Both the position numbers and the translations under genes were made by a program. The notes beneath the pieces are model-generated. The model had not been told where the DNA came from. It made no database searches and saw only the letters and a program-made list of their open reading frames with translations. A stretch of 64,000 nucleotides of DNA from Microscilla marina ATCC 23134 (lineage in GTDB: Bacteria > Bacteroidota > Bacteroidia > Cytophagales > Microscillaceae): positions 62,001-126,000 of the forward strand of contig NZ_AAWS01000003.1 of the NCBI RefSeq assembly GCF_000169175.1, in the 5' to 3' direction. Shown here one piece after another: positions 18,135-26,915 of this stretch (its first letter is position 1; each line of letters starts with the position of its first letter).

Positions 18135-19235
18135 ATGAAGCAAGTTACTTTAAGTATAATGTTAACTTTGGTGGGTATTACTTTTGGATTTGGGCAAAGT
18201 ATTCCTTCTGGATACAAAGTGCTTCCCGAAGAGTTTAACATTCATTATAAGATTCATAAACAAAGTGCCGGCAAAACCAAAAAAATAATTATCAACCAGT
18301 TTGTCACTTTCCATGTATGGATATACAACGACAAAGACTCGTTGATAAGAACTACTTACCCTCATAGACCTGCCATTAAAGAAATCTCTACCGAAGAATA
18401 TAAATACGCCAACCGGGGGTATATGACCGAAATGCTGCTTAAGCTGTCTACTGGCGACAGTGCTACCTTCCGTATGTCGGCCGGTTTTCTATTTAAAACC
18501 ATTAAGCGCAAGCGACCTAAGTTTCTAAAACCCAACGACTACATCAAGTATGTAATCAAGGTGCTGAACGTACAGCCACACGAAGAAGTACTACACGACA
18601 AAGAAGCCAAGGTTTTTCAGCAAAGACAAAAAGATGAAAAAATCATCAGCGCTTACCTCAAGGGTAAAAAATTTCCTAAAGCCCTCAAAAAAACCTACGC
18701 TGGGGTATACTATTACTTTACTAAAGAAGGCAAAGGCGACTTTCCTGTAAAGGGTGATGTGGTCATGTTAAAATATAAGACTATGTTTTTGGATGGTAAA
18801 GTGTGGCGTACTTCTAAGATGGACGGTAGGGTGTTTGATTTTCCAGTGGGACATAAATATGTGATTCCGGGGTTCGACCAAGTACTATTATTGATGCGTG
18901 AAGGCACCAAAGGACATTTTATTATGCCCTCTTACTTATGTTATGGCGAAAACGGTTTTTATGGTATTCCCCCTCATACCATTCTTAAGTTTGACATAGA
19001 GTTTCTGGCGATCAAATCGCGTAAACAGATTATACACCGTTCGAAAGATGCTGCTACCAAAAAGAAGAAAAAAGGAGCTGACCCCAATGCAAGGCGTAGG
19101 GTAACTTTAACCAAAAAACAAGCCGACCTTATCAATAAACAAAACGGAGTGGGGCTTACTAAAAAGCAGCAAAAAATGATTAACAAACACTTTAATAAAA
19201 ATAAGGGCAATCGACGAAAAAAAGACAGAAGATAA
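18135..19235 (+). CDS. Exported FKBP-type peptidyl-prolyl isomerase
   Basis: A 366-residue protein with a signal peptide (MKQVTLSIMLTLVGITFGFGQ). A first region (about 25-165) resembles a degenerate FKBP fold. A clear FKBP domain follows at about 200-297, with KGDVVMLKYKTMFLDGKVW, FPVGHKYVIPGFDQVLLLMREGTKG and the hairpin YGENGFYGIPPHTILKFDIEFL. It should speed proline isomerisation in exported proteins. The last 70 residues are very basic (many Lys and Arg) with a repeated LTKKQ pattern of unknown role. It starts 55 bases after the epimerase-like gene and could share its transcript. A bidirectional terminator follows. Confidence 0.9.
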   Translation: MKQVTLSIMLTLVGITFGFGQSIPSGYKVLPEEFNIHYKIHKQSAGKTKKIIINQFVTFHVWIYNDKDSLIRTTYPHRPAIKEISTEEYKYANRGYMTEMLLKLSTGDSATFRMSAGFLFKTIKRKRPKFLKPNDYIKYVIKVLNVQPHEEVLHDKEAKVFQQRQKDEKIISAYLKGKKFPKALKKTYAGVYYYFTKEGKGDFPVKGDVVMLKYKTMFLDGKVWRTSKMDGRVFDFPVGHKYVIPGFDQVLLLMREGTKGHFIMPSYLCYGENGFYGIPPHTILKFDIEFLAIKSRKQIIHRSKDAATKKKKKGADPNARRRVTLTKKQADLINKQNGVGLTKKQQKMINKHFNKNKGNRRKKDRR

Positions 19236-19255
19236 ATTTTGCCGCTTTTATGAGA

Positions 19256-19289
19256 CAACCAAAGGCAAGCAGATGTTTGCCTTTGGTTG
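19256..19289. terminator. Bidirectional terminator between convergent genes
   Basis: A perfect 13-bp stem, CAACCAAAGGCAA (19256-19268) and TTGCCTTTGGTTG (19277-19289), in the 62 bases between the FKBP gene (plus) and the DUF1835 gene (minus). It lacks a long T run. Confidence 0.7.
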
Positions 19290-19297
19290 CTTTAGAA

Positions 19298-20251
19298 CTA
19301 TAGTGTTTGGAGTACTAGTTTATCCTGAGTGCTGTGCCAGCGGTAATCAGTATTTTTTACCCCTCCCAAGGCAAACGATTGAGGTTGAACAGTTAGAAAG
19401 TTTTGTTGTTGATTGACCACTTGTTTGCCCACATCTGTCAATTGTAACTGTTCATTTTCTTGCCAAAGAGCTCCCATTCGTTGCATAGAATCATAGTATT
19501 GCAAATCGCCAAAACCCAAGTGAGGAGTACTTTCTCGAAGCATGCGTCCTACCCACCGATGTTTGTTTGGCAAAGAGTGGGGTTGGATCATTTCCAGCAT
19601 TTGTCGCTCTATAAGGTTAAGCCCGCTTTGCTGGTCAGGGAAAAGTTGCTGAAAGTAACCAAAAGCCGTTTTTAGGTAAGGAAAAGCCTCTGGAGTGTGC
19701 TGTTGAATCAAATCAACCAAGGCAAGCATGTCTTGCCCACAGTAAGTCGCCCACACCTTATCGGCAAATACAATATCTGTTTCACTCAGTTTTTTTCTTT
19801 GGGCAAACAAAGGCGCAAAATGTTCAGGTGCAAGTTGCCCCAATCCTCTGAAATCTTCTACAGCAGGGTGGGTGTCAATGCATACCAAATAAATACGATC
19901 CAACCCAAGTTGTTGTTGATAAAGCCAACTCAAAACAGCCATCAAGTTTACTTGACAAAACCAGTCAAACTCAAACCAAAGAGTGATTTCCTGATAGTCA
20001 GGAGCCGCTTTTAGTTGATTGAGTTCTTGTATTACCAACGTCTGATAACTATCTGCGGGTATGGGTTCACGCAAGGGTAAATCACTGTACTGTTGCGTGA
20101 AAAAGTTTTGGCGAATAGTATAAAACTCAGGGGTGGCTACCTCATAGGTGGTAGGACCACAGGCAAGAGCTTCGTTCCAGACAAGGCGATCACCTGGCAA
20201 AGTAAAGTGATGAGCAGTACCCTCACCATTGAGTATATGTAGTATTTTCAT
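19298..20251 (-). CDS. DUF1835 domain protein
   Basis: A 317-residue cytoplasmic protein. The N-terminus MKILHILNGEGTAHHF followed by LVWNEALACGPT is the recognisable start of the DUF1835 family, and a mid-region segment with ITLWFEFDWFCQVNLMAVLSWL belongs to the same family. Its biochemical role is not established. A C-terminal segment (LPNKHRWVGRMLRESTPHLGFGDLQYYDSM) looks like a helical winged domain. Single gene, divergent from the Roco gene with a 146-base shared upstream region. Confidence 0.85.
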   Translation of the reverse strand: MKILHILNGEGTAHHFTLPGDRLVWNEALACGPTTYEVATPEFYTIRQNFFTQQYSDLPLREPIPADSYQTLVIQELNQLKAAPDYQEITLWFEFDWFCQVNLMAVLSWLYQQQLGLDRIYLVCIDTHPAVEDFRGLGQLAPEHFAPLFAQRKKLSETDIVFADKVWATYCGQDMLALVDLIQQHTPEAFPYLKTAFGYFQQLFPDQQSGLNLIERQMLEMIQPHSLPNKHRWVGRMLRESTPHLGFGDLQYYDSMQRMGALWQENEQLQLTDVGKQVVNQQQNFLTVQPQSFALGGVKNTDYRWHSTQDKLVLQTL

Positions 20252-20397
20252 GGATTTTATGGTTTATATATGAGAAATTTTGAATATCACCTAATTTACA
20301 TCACATAGCGTTTGGGTCAAAACATAACCTGTTTCTTTTGTGGCTTGAGGTATTTTTACTTTCTTGAATAAGGCAAACCTTAACAAAGCTACTGGTA

Positions 20398-22941
20398 ATG
20401 GGATTATCTGAAAAAGTTGCAAGAAAAATTAAAAGGTGTAAAGACAAAAAAACTTATTTTTTAAATCTAAGAGAGTGTAGTTTGAGTGAAATACCCACCG
20501 AAATATTTGAGTGTACTTGGCTCACTATTTTAGATTTGGGCAACTACAAAGAGTTACGCTCAAATCATATCACTACTATTCCGACGGGTATAGCCAAACT
20601 AACGAATCTTAAGCATTTAGACCTAAGATTTAACGAAATACAACAGATTGCTCCTGAGTTTGGACAGCTTAAAAGCCTGCAAACCCTCATGTTGGATGAA
20701 AACCAAATGAGCCATTTGCCTAAAGTAGTAGGAACACTTGAGGGGCTAACCAAATTAGCGCTTACAGGCAACTGTTTGGGAGCATTGCCTGAGTCTCTGA
20801 GCCAATTGAGTCAGTTGCGTCACCTAAAATTAGGTAATTGTGGTTTAAAAACCTTTCCTGAATTTATTTTATCCCTTAAAGAATTGGTTTACCTTGACCT
20901 AAGCAACAATGCCTTGGTGCAGGTACCCGAACAGTTGAGTCAACTTAAGAACCTGGAAAATGTGTTGTTGGATAACAACCAGTTGGAAATTGTACCTAAA
21001 AAGGTGTTTTTTATGCCTAAAGTCAAAAAAATAACTTTAGAAGGCAATGTCATTGCTTCGTTGCCTGACGAAGTGGTACAACAGGGAGTTACAGGGGTAC
21101 AGAATTTCTATCAGAGCTTTACTCCTGTTACATACGACAAGTCAGTGCCCGAACGGGAGCCTAGTGGTGAAAGAGTAGTATTGTCCACATCAGGTGGCAA
21201 CGAACAATCCCAAAGCGATGATGAGGTAGATTACTTGAATGAAATAAAACTGTTATTGGTAGGAGAGGGACGCGTAGGGAAAACTTCATTGGCGAAAGCA
21301 CTTCGAGTAAAAAAAAATGAGCTAAAGGATGAACCTAGTACTGAAGGTATAGATATTAGCCAGTGGGTGATTCCTAAAGAAGAATTTGAGGGAAAGCTTA
21401 ATTTAAACAAAGATTTTCGCTTGAATGTGTGGGACTTTGGCGGGCAGGAAATATATTATGCTACTCATCAGTTTTTCTTGACTCGACGCTCTATCTACTT
21501 ATTTGTGACCGAGTCGCGCAAAGAAGATAACCATGGTACTTTTTTTTACTGGTTAAACATCATTCGCTTACTGGGGGGCGCCAGCCCGGTTATACTGGTG
21601 CTTAACAAAATAGACCAACCCACCAAAGAGTTGCCTATAGAAGACTACAAAGCCGCATTTGCCAACCTGATAGAGTTTAAAAGAGTGAGCTGTCATGCCG
21701 ACTATAAAGCTACTGTAGAGTCGCTTAAAGAAGAGATAAAACGGATCATTACCAACGAACAACTATTGCCGCAAATAGGAGCACCCTTGCCCAAAGTATG
21801 GGTCAAAGTACGAAAAGAAATTGAAGCTTTACAGAATGAACAAAAAAGCTATATTAGTTATAGTACATACCTTGACGTTTGCGAAGCTTATGGAATGACT
21901 GAAGAACAGGCCAAGACTTTAAGTCGTTTTTTTCACGATTTGGGTGTTTTTCTTCATTTTGCCAATGATTTGGAGCTTGCCGAAACCGTATTCTTAGATC
22001 ATCAATGGGTTACCAAAGGGGTCTATGCAGTATTGGACAATGCTAAAGTAAAGGCTAATTATGGCAGGTTTACCGACCAGGATTTGATGGAGATTTGGAG
22101 TGAGCGAAAATACCGGGAAAAGAGACGCGAGATTTTATCATTGATGAAGCACCAAAAATTTGAGCTTTGCTTTGCCATTGAGCAAGGAGTATACCTAGCA
22201 CCTCAACTCTTGCCAGCCGATCCTGTGTCTTATACTTTGCCTGCCAACAGTGAGCATTTATATTTTGAATACAGCTATTCGTTTATGCCCAAAGGCATTC
22301 TTACCCGTTTGATCGTCAGGCGAAGCCCCGACATTTATCAAAACATTTACTGGAAGTATGGGGTAGTATTGTACTATGACAACACCTATGCCGTAGTGCG
22401 CGAAAATTATCTGATCAAGCGCATATCTGTTCACCTGAGCGGCAAAAACAACAAACAACTATTGGTGATTATTCGCAAAACCATGCAGGAAATCCATAGT
22501 GATTTTAACAATCTTGAGGTGACCGAGATGATCCCTTGTCACTGTAGCGAATGCAAAGATAACCCTGAACCTTATTTTTATAAATATCAGCAACTTAAAC
22601 GACGATTAGACAAAGGACGCAAAACCGTAGAATGTGACAATAGTTATGAGGATGTGTCAGTGGTAAGTTTGCTTGATGGAGTTGGAGGGTCGCATAGTGC
22701 CAGCCTGCAACTTATTCGTGATTTTATTGCTAAAGATTTTGTCCATGAGGCGTTGGATGTAATGGAACAATACGCTCAACAACTCAATGACCGCCAGATG
22801 CAGGACGAAGTCATTGGTTGGAAAGCTGCCTTACAACAAAATGAACGCTCAAGGCTTTTGGTAGATACTGATCAATATCATAGACAAAAAAATCGCATAA
22901 TAGATGTCATATTAAATGCTTTGAAACATTTTGATGAGTGA
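20398..22941 (+). CDS. Roco protein: LRR, Roc GTPase, COR
   Basis: An 847-residue protein. Residues about 25-235 form roughly eight leucine-rich repeats (LTNLKHLDLRFNEIQQI type). A Roc GTPase follows with P-loop GEGRVGKTS (289-297, Lys295), switch II WDFGGQE and the base-specific NKID. A COR dimerisation domain (about 455-700) contains the family segment PCHCSECKDNPEPYFYKYQ. The last 80 residues are a separate helical module (LIRDFIAKDFVHEALDVMEQ ... RQKNRIIDVILNALKHF) resembling the effector-associated domains described for bacterial conflict GTPases/ATPases. Bacterial Roco proteins are cytoplasmic GTP-regulated dimers of mostly unknown role. No catalytic effector domain is fused. Confidence 0.93.
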   Translation: MGLSEKVARKIKRCKDKKTYFLNLRECSLSEIPTEIFECTWLTILDLGNYKELRSNHITTIPTGIAKLTNLKHLDLRFNEIQQIAPEFGQLKSLQTLMLDENQMSHLPKVVGTLEGLTKLALTGNCLGALPESLSQLSQLRHLKLGNCGLKTFPEFILSLKELVYLDLSNNALVQVPEQLSQLKNLENVLLDNNQLEIVPKKVFFMPKVKKITLEGNVIASLPDEVVQQGVTGVQNFYQSFTPVTYDKSVPEREPSGERVVLSTSGGNEQSQSDDEVDYLNEIKLLLVGEGRVGKTSLAKALRVKKNELKDEPSTEGIDISQWVIPKEEFEGKLNLNKDFRLNVWDFGGQEIYYATHQFFLTRRSIYLFVTESRKEDNHGTFFYWLNIIRLLGGASPVILVLNKIDQPTKELPIEDYKAAFANLIEFKRVSCHADYKATVESLKEEIKRIITNEQLLPQIGAPLPKVWVKVRKEIEALQNEQKSYISYSTYLDVCEAYGMTEEQAKTLSRFFHDLGVFLHFANDLELAETVFLDHQWVTKGVYAVLDNAKVKANYGRFTDQDLMEIWSERKYREKRREILSLMKHQKFELCFAIEQGVYLAPQLLPADPVSYTLPANSEHLYFEYSYSFMPKGILTRLIVRRSPDIYQNIYWKYGVVLYYDNTYAVVRENYLIKRISVHLSGKNNKQLLVIIRKTMQEIHSDFNNLEVTEMIPCHCSECKDNPEPYFYKYQQLKRRLDKGRKTVECDNSYEDVSVVSLLDGVGGSHSASLQLIRDFIAKDFVHEALDVMEQYAQQLNDRQMQDEVIGWKAALQQNERSRLLVDTDQYHRQKNRIIDVILNALKHFDE

Positions 22942-23018
22942 GTTGAGCGCTTTTCCATTACCCTATTTTCAGGGTGCAATTTGGGTATCTAAGAGCGTAT
23001 AAAATAGTCGAATATACA

Positions 23019-23783
23019 ATGAGAATAAGAACCAAAACAATCTATCTGATCGCCGGACTTATGTGTATGCAGCTTTCAGTGGTAGGTCAAAGCAGGTTGC
23101 TAGTGACTATACCCACTGCCGCACAAGAGACAAATTATATATGGCGAACTATTCGTGATATAGTCTTCTTTGAGCAGCATCAATACCAACTAAGTTTGCC
23201 TAAAGGTCGTTTGATAGAAGCGTTGAAGAAGAAAGCCAGGGCTAAACAGTTGTCTGATGAAGATTATGTTGCCTTGAAAAAGTTTGTAACAGATAAAGTG
23301 TACCAAGAAGCGGATTATCAAAAAGGGTATCAATTGATTAAACAAAACGAAGCCTTGCTTAATCGTTTGATCAAACAACTAAGTAAAAATTCCCCAAAAA
23401 ACTGGAAATTTAAAATGTTTGATACCTATCGGGTGACACTTACGCTCTATGGATCAGGTGGAAGTTATGATCCTGATCGGGGGTCAATTATTATTTTTGC
23501 TACCCGCGACGGAAAATTTAAACAATATAAAAATCCAGCAAATACCATTATTCACGAAATCACCCATATAGGGATAGAGTATTCTATTATCCGAAAACAT
23601 AAAGTGCCTCATGGGTTGAAAGAGCGTATTGTAGATACTTTTGTACTGCTCAACTTTAAGAAATACCTGCCTGAATACTATGTTCAAAATATGGGCGATA
23701 AGCGTTTAGATACTTACCTGAAGCATAAAAAAGATTTAGATAATTTAGAAGAGGTGGTAAAAAAGGTGTTGAAAAAAAAGTAA
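23019..23783 (+). CDS. Exported protein with a putative zinc-protease HExxH motif
   Basis: 254 residues from the ATG at 23019, where a signal peptide begins (IYLIAGLMCMQLSVVGQ); an in-frame GTG at 22974 adds 15 residues that would spoil it. The segment NTIIHEITHIGIEYSI holds an HExxH zinc-binding motif, and a downstream KERIVDTF could supply a third ligand as in gluzincin-like proteases. The rest is helical and basic. I do not recognise the family. It begins 77 bases after the Roco gene on the same strand, but it is exported and the Roco protein is cytoplasmic, so a shared function is uncertain. Confidence 0.7.
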   Translation: MRIRTKTIYLIAGLMCMQLSVVGQSRLLVTIPTAAQETNYIWRTIRDIVFFEQHQYQLSLPKGRLIEALKKKARAKQLSDEDYVALKKFVTDKVYQEADYQKGYQLIKQNEALLNRLIKQLSKNSPKNWKFKMFDTYRVTLTLYGSGGSYDPDRGSIIIFATRDGKFKQYKNPANTIIHEITHIGIEYSIIRKHKVPHGLKERIVDTFVLLNFKKYLPEYYVQNMGDKRLDTYLKHKKDLDNLEEVVKKVLKKK

Positions 23784-23868
23784 GTCTTTTTAACATCGAG
23801 CAGGTTTTAAATTAGAAGCGAAAGCCAGTAAATACCGTTTATTACAGTTGCCTGGTTTTGCCCTTGGT

Positions 23869-25179
23869 TCAACCAGGAGGAGTATTGGGGATTTTTAAGG
23901 TAAAAGCAGAGCCTTGGTTTACCGATGATTGTACGTCAATACTACCATTAAGTTTTTGTAATATTTCTTTGACAATATATAAGCCCAGTCCTGCTCCATT
24001 AGAGTGAGCACTGGCACGATAAAACATCTTAAAAATATTGTTGAGATGGTCTTGATCTATGCCTTTGCCATTGTCTTGTATAGTAATGATGGCTTGTTGA
24101 GGTTGTTGGTCTACTTTAATCAAAATTAAAGGGTTGGTTTGATGGGGGTTATGGTAACTAATGGCATTTGACAATAAATTGTTCAACAAGATCAAACAAC
24201 GACTACGGTCAGAGTAAAAAATATGCCTGCCATTGATGGCCAGTTTTTTTTCTATTTTGGAGGCAGCTGGCAAGTACTGTAGTTTTTCCAATACTGTTTG
24301 TATCAACTCATTAAAATCAATTTGCTCTACATTGGTTTCCATACGGGCATTCATTGAATAATCAATGATTTCTTCAATAAAGTAATCAAGCTTGAGCACA
24401 CTGTTACGCATTTTGTGAAGGTACTCTTGTATGTTATGTGGAGGTTCATATTCGGCAAGTTGCAACAAACCTAGCAGTGACTTGAGTGGTGCCCGTAAGT
24501 CATGCGAGGCACTATAAACGAAACGGTCTAACTCAGCATTGGTTTTTTTGAGCTCTTCATTAATGGCCATTAAACGGTTTTGAGTTCGTTTTTGTACGTC
24601 AATATCTACAATTGCCCCATCATAAAATACTTCTCCCTCGTTGTTGCGCGACAAAATACAACTGACCAATCCCCAAAACATTGTCCCATCTTTTTTCTTA
24701 AATAAAGCCTCTTCATTTTTAAAAAAACCGTTGGACGCCAACTTTTCATTCAATGTGTCAATTGTACTTTGTTCGACAAAAAGTGCACTAATTGGCATAC
24801 TGATTACTTCTTTGGCTTGCTTGTACGCAAAAAGTTCAGCAAATGCCTGATTGATGTAAACTACTCCTTTGTGCGGGGTGCTTCGGAAAATAGCCTCATT
24901 AATATGCTCATTGATAGAGCGTAAAATTTGTTCATTTTTTCGGGCAAGTGCTTCAGCTGCTTTATATCGTTCGGCTTCAAGCTTTATTTGTTGGTTTGCT
25001 TCTGTTAACTCTTTCGAGTTTTGCTGCATCTCCTGTTTAATAGCGGTGCGCTCTTTTTCAAAGTTATTATAAGAATCACTAATGGAGGCAAAAAGCTTTT
25101 CCAGACCCTCAGGCATTGCTTTGCCTTTCAAAAAGTCCTTGAGTTGCTTTTCCAAAAGCGGGTTATATTGCTTATTCAT
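23869..25179 (-). CDS. PAS-domain sensor histidine kinase
   Basis: A 436-residue cytoplasmic kinase with no membrane helix. An N-terminal coiled coil (about 40-85) leads into a PAS domain (about 85-200; FAYKQAKEVISMPIS, KKKDGTMFWGLVS). A second coiled coil precedes the phosphoacceptor motif SASHDLRAPLKSLLG (His226). ATP-binding boxes follow: NLLSNAISYHNP (N box), IQDNGKGI (G1) and GAGLGLYIVKEIL (G2). It phosphorylates its own His and passes the phosphate to an unknown response regulator; no regulator gene is adjacent. An inverted repeat CCTGGTT/AACCAGG lies at its 3' end without a T run. Confidence 0.93.
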   Translation of the reverse strand: MNKQYNPLLEKQLKDFLKGKAMPEGLEKLFASISDSYNNFEKERTAIKQEMQQNSKELTEANQQIKLEAERYKAAEALARKNEQILRSINEHINEAIFRSTPHKGVVYINQAFAELFAYKQAKEVISMPISALFVEQSTIDTLNEKLASNGFFKNEEALFKKKDGTMFWGLVSCILSRNNEGEVFYDGAIVDIDVQKRTQNRLMAINEELKKTNAELDRFVYSASHDLRAPLKSLLGLLQLAEYEPPHNIQEYLHKMRNSVLKLDYFIEEIIDYSMNARMETNVEQIDFNELIQTVLEKLQYLPAASKIEKKLAINGRHIFYSDRSRCLILLNNLLSNAISYHNPHQTNPLILIKVDQQPQQAIITIQDNGKGIDQDHLNNIFKMFYRASAHSNGAGLGLYIVKEILQKLNGSIDVQSSVNQGSAFTLKIPNTPPG

Positions 25180-25297
25180 ATGAAGAGATTCTTAGTAGAT
25201 AGTATAACTCCCCATGTGTGTGTGAGGGCATACAAATATTAAACAGGCAAAATTGATAACTTATTGTTTGTAAACGCCATACAGTCATCAACTAGTT

Positions 25298-25732
25298 TTA
25301 ACCTTTTTCGTTAATTGCCAATAAGGTGTTTCCGTACGGATACTGACTCTGGCACCAATCTATTTTGGTAGTTATTTCTGTCGGTGTTTTTTCAGGGGAC
25401 TTTACCTCAACAAATCCACAGCTTTTATAAAATGTCGCTAAATGTTCGAAAGCCAAACAATATATGGTGTGTGCTGGAGAGCGTTGTTCCAATAGAAAAT
25501 CGACTATTTTGCGGGCAATCCCTTGTTTTCGGTGACTGTCTGCCACATACATTCCCCCAAGTTCTTGTATACCATCCGATATATTAACTAATCGACCGAT
25601 GCCTACTCTTTCTTCAGACTGTTGTGCAATGGCTATAAATTCGTTGTTGAAATCAGAGTTTACAAAACCCAGTTCGTCATATCGGGCATTAGCCCAAGGC
25701 ATATCAATAATAGTGGCTTTCCGAATAATCAT
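25298..25732 (-). CDS. GNAT-family N-acetyltransferase
   Basis: A 144-residue protein. The central segment GGMYVADSHRKQGIARKIVDFLLEQ contains the acetyl-CoA pyrophosphate-binding pattern (HRKQGIA), followed by the typical beta strand IYCLAFEHLATFYKSCGF. It would transfer an acetyl group from acetyl-CoA to an amine; the substrate cannot be told. Single gene 118 bases upstream of the kinase gene on the same strand. Confidence 0.88.
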   Translation of the reverse strand: MIIRKATIIDMPWANARYDELGFVNSDFNNEFIAIAQQSEERVGIGRLVNISDGIQELGGMYVADSHRKQGIARKIVDFLLEQRSPAHTIYCLAFEHLATFYKSCGFVEVKSPEKTPTEITTKIDWCQSQYPYGNTLLAINEKG

Positions 25733-25880
25733 GGTGTTTCTAGAGTGTAGTAATATATTAGTTTATCTTTTTAGCTCAGGCCATTGACCTCTTGATAAAC
25801 TTAGTTATGTATACTTAAACAAAAATAAATGAATGAAGCATCATAGACAAAATTAATATTTATTTTTCCTGAACTAAACT

Positions 25881-26387
25881 CTATTTAGTTTCTTCTTTAG
25901 GAAAATACAATTTAGGATACTCAAAATACACCAACGAAGCTTCTTTAGCTGTTACTTGCTGCCATTGTGTGGTCACAAAATTAAACTGCACTACCCCTGT
26001 AGTAGGCACATTGTCTATGGGACGAGGCGCAAAGTAGTTGGTTAAATCTGTCAACCCCGGATTGTGTCCTACCAATACCAGTGAAGTTACCTTGTCAGAC
26101 TGCTGTCTAATCAGGCGGAGCAGAGTTTGGGCGTGTGCTTCATAAATTCGCTGATCAAATTCAACGGCGGTTTCAGGTAGCACTTTGGCAAATGCGGCTA
26201 CTGTCAAGCGGGTTCTTACCGATGGGCTTGATAGTATAAGGTGAGGCATGTCCCCTTTTTCTTTGAATTTTTGTGCCATAAAAGGTGCGTCTCTTTTTCC
26301 TCTTTTATTGAGAGGGCGTTCAAAGTCTGGAAGCGACAAATCTTTCCAGCTTGACTTGGCGTGCCTTAGCAATGTCAGTGTTTTCAT
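25881..26387 (-). CDS. sixA: SixA-like histidine phosphatase
   Basis: A 168-residue protein of the histidine phosphatase superfamily. The N-terminal LTLLRHAKSSW carries the catalytic RHG-like motif (Arg8-His9), followed by FERPLNKRGKRDAPFMA. The second catalytic His is in LVLVGHNPGLTDL. The short length and the RHAKSSW start match SixA-type proteins, which in E. coli dephosphorylate phosphohistidine on phosphocarrier proteins. The target here is unknown; the symbol is a family label. Confidence 0.85.
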   Translation of the reverse strand: MKTLTLLRHAKSSWKDLSLPDFERPLNKRGKRDAPFMAQKFKEKGDMPHLILSSPSVRTRLTVAAFAKVLPETAVEFDQRIYEAHAQTLLRLIRQQSDKVTSLVLVGHNPGLTDLTNYFAPRPIDNVPTTGVVQFNFVTTQWQQVTAKEASLVYFEYPKLYFPKEETK

Positions 26388-26830
26388 ACGGTTATATCTT
26401 TGTTAAGTACAATTTTCACAATCTTCCGCAAGCGAAGCTTTTTCGTAAATATAACTATTCTTTCAACAGAATGTATTTTTGCAACTTTCTTTGTGATTTC
26501 ATAACCTTTGAAAAAAAACCTCGTACATATAAATGTGAATTGCATAATTCAAAGTCATTAAAGTGTAACTAAAAGTAAATCAGTGAAATACAAATATATT
26601 TTTTATTAATATTTTGTTTTTTAACTGTCAAAAAATTAATAAAAAGGTGATTAGAAATAAAAGCCTTTCATTAAAAATAATAAAGGTGTATTTTGAATTA
26701 TATAAAGTTGTTAATGCAGGTGTTTTATATTAAATCCATTCTCATAGTCGGTTCCCGGCTTTCTTTATAAAACCTCATTCATACAAAAAAGAATTTTTAT
26801 TGAGTGCTAAATTTTATAGTCTAATTTTTA

Positions 26831-26866
26831 AAACCATCCAATGGGAGATATCGGGTGGTTTTTTTT
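26831..26866 (+). terminator. Terminator-like hairpin before the topoisomerase-like gene
   Basis: Stem AAACCATCC (26831-26839) and GGGTGGTTT (26853-26861), 13-base loop, T run to 26866. No gene on the plus strand precedes it for more than 2 kb, so it may end an unseen small RNA or insulate the gene downstream. Confidence 0.6.
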
Positions 26867-26881
26867 ATGCGTTGACTTATG

Positions 26882-26889
26882 TAACTTTG
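26882..26889 (+). promoter_or_regulatory. Possible -7 promoter element of the topoisomerase-like gene
   Basis: TAACTTTG is an exact TAnnTTTG, 26 bases before the ATG at 26916. No good TTTG lies at the expected upstream distance, so the call is weak. Confidence 0.35.
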
Positions 26890-26915
26890 AACAAAAAGCT
26901 AATCTCTTTTAGCCC

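Larger units (their letters stand above)
26388..26915. other. 528-base AT-rich intergenic region
   Basis: Between sixA (minus) and the topoisomerase-like gene (plus). It is very AT-rich (26580-26700 especially) and holds no credible reading frame. Recognisable items are confined to the right end: a terminator-like hairpin at 26831-26866 and a promoter-like element at 26882-26889. It may carry promoters for both flanking genes. Confidence 0.6.

Noticed and set aside
23851-23877. Terminator at the 3' end of the PAS kinase gene
   Set aside because: The 7-bp inverted repeat has a long loop and no T run on the minus strand.
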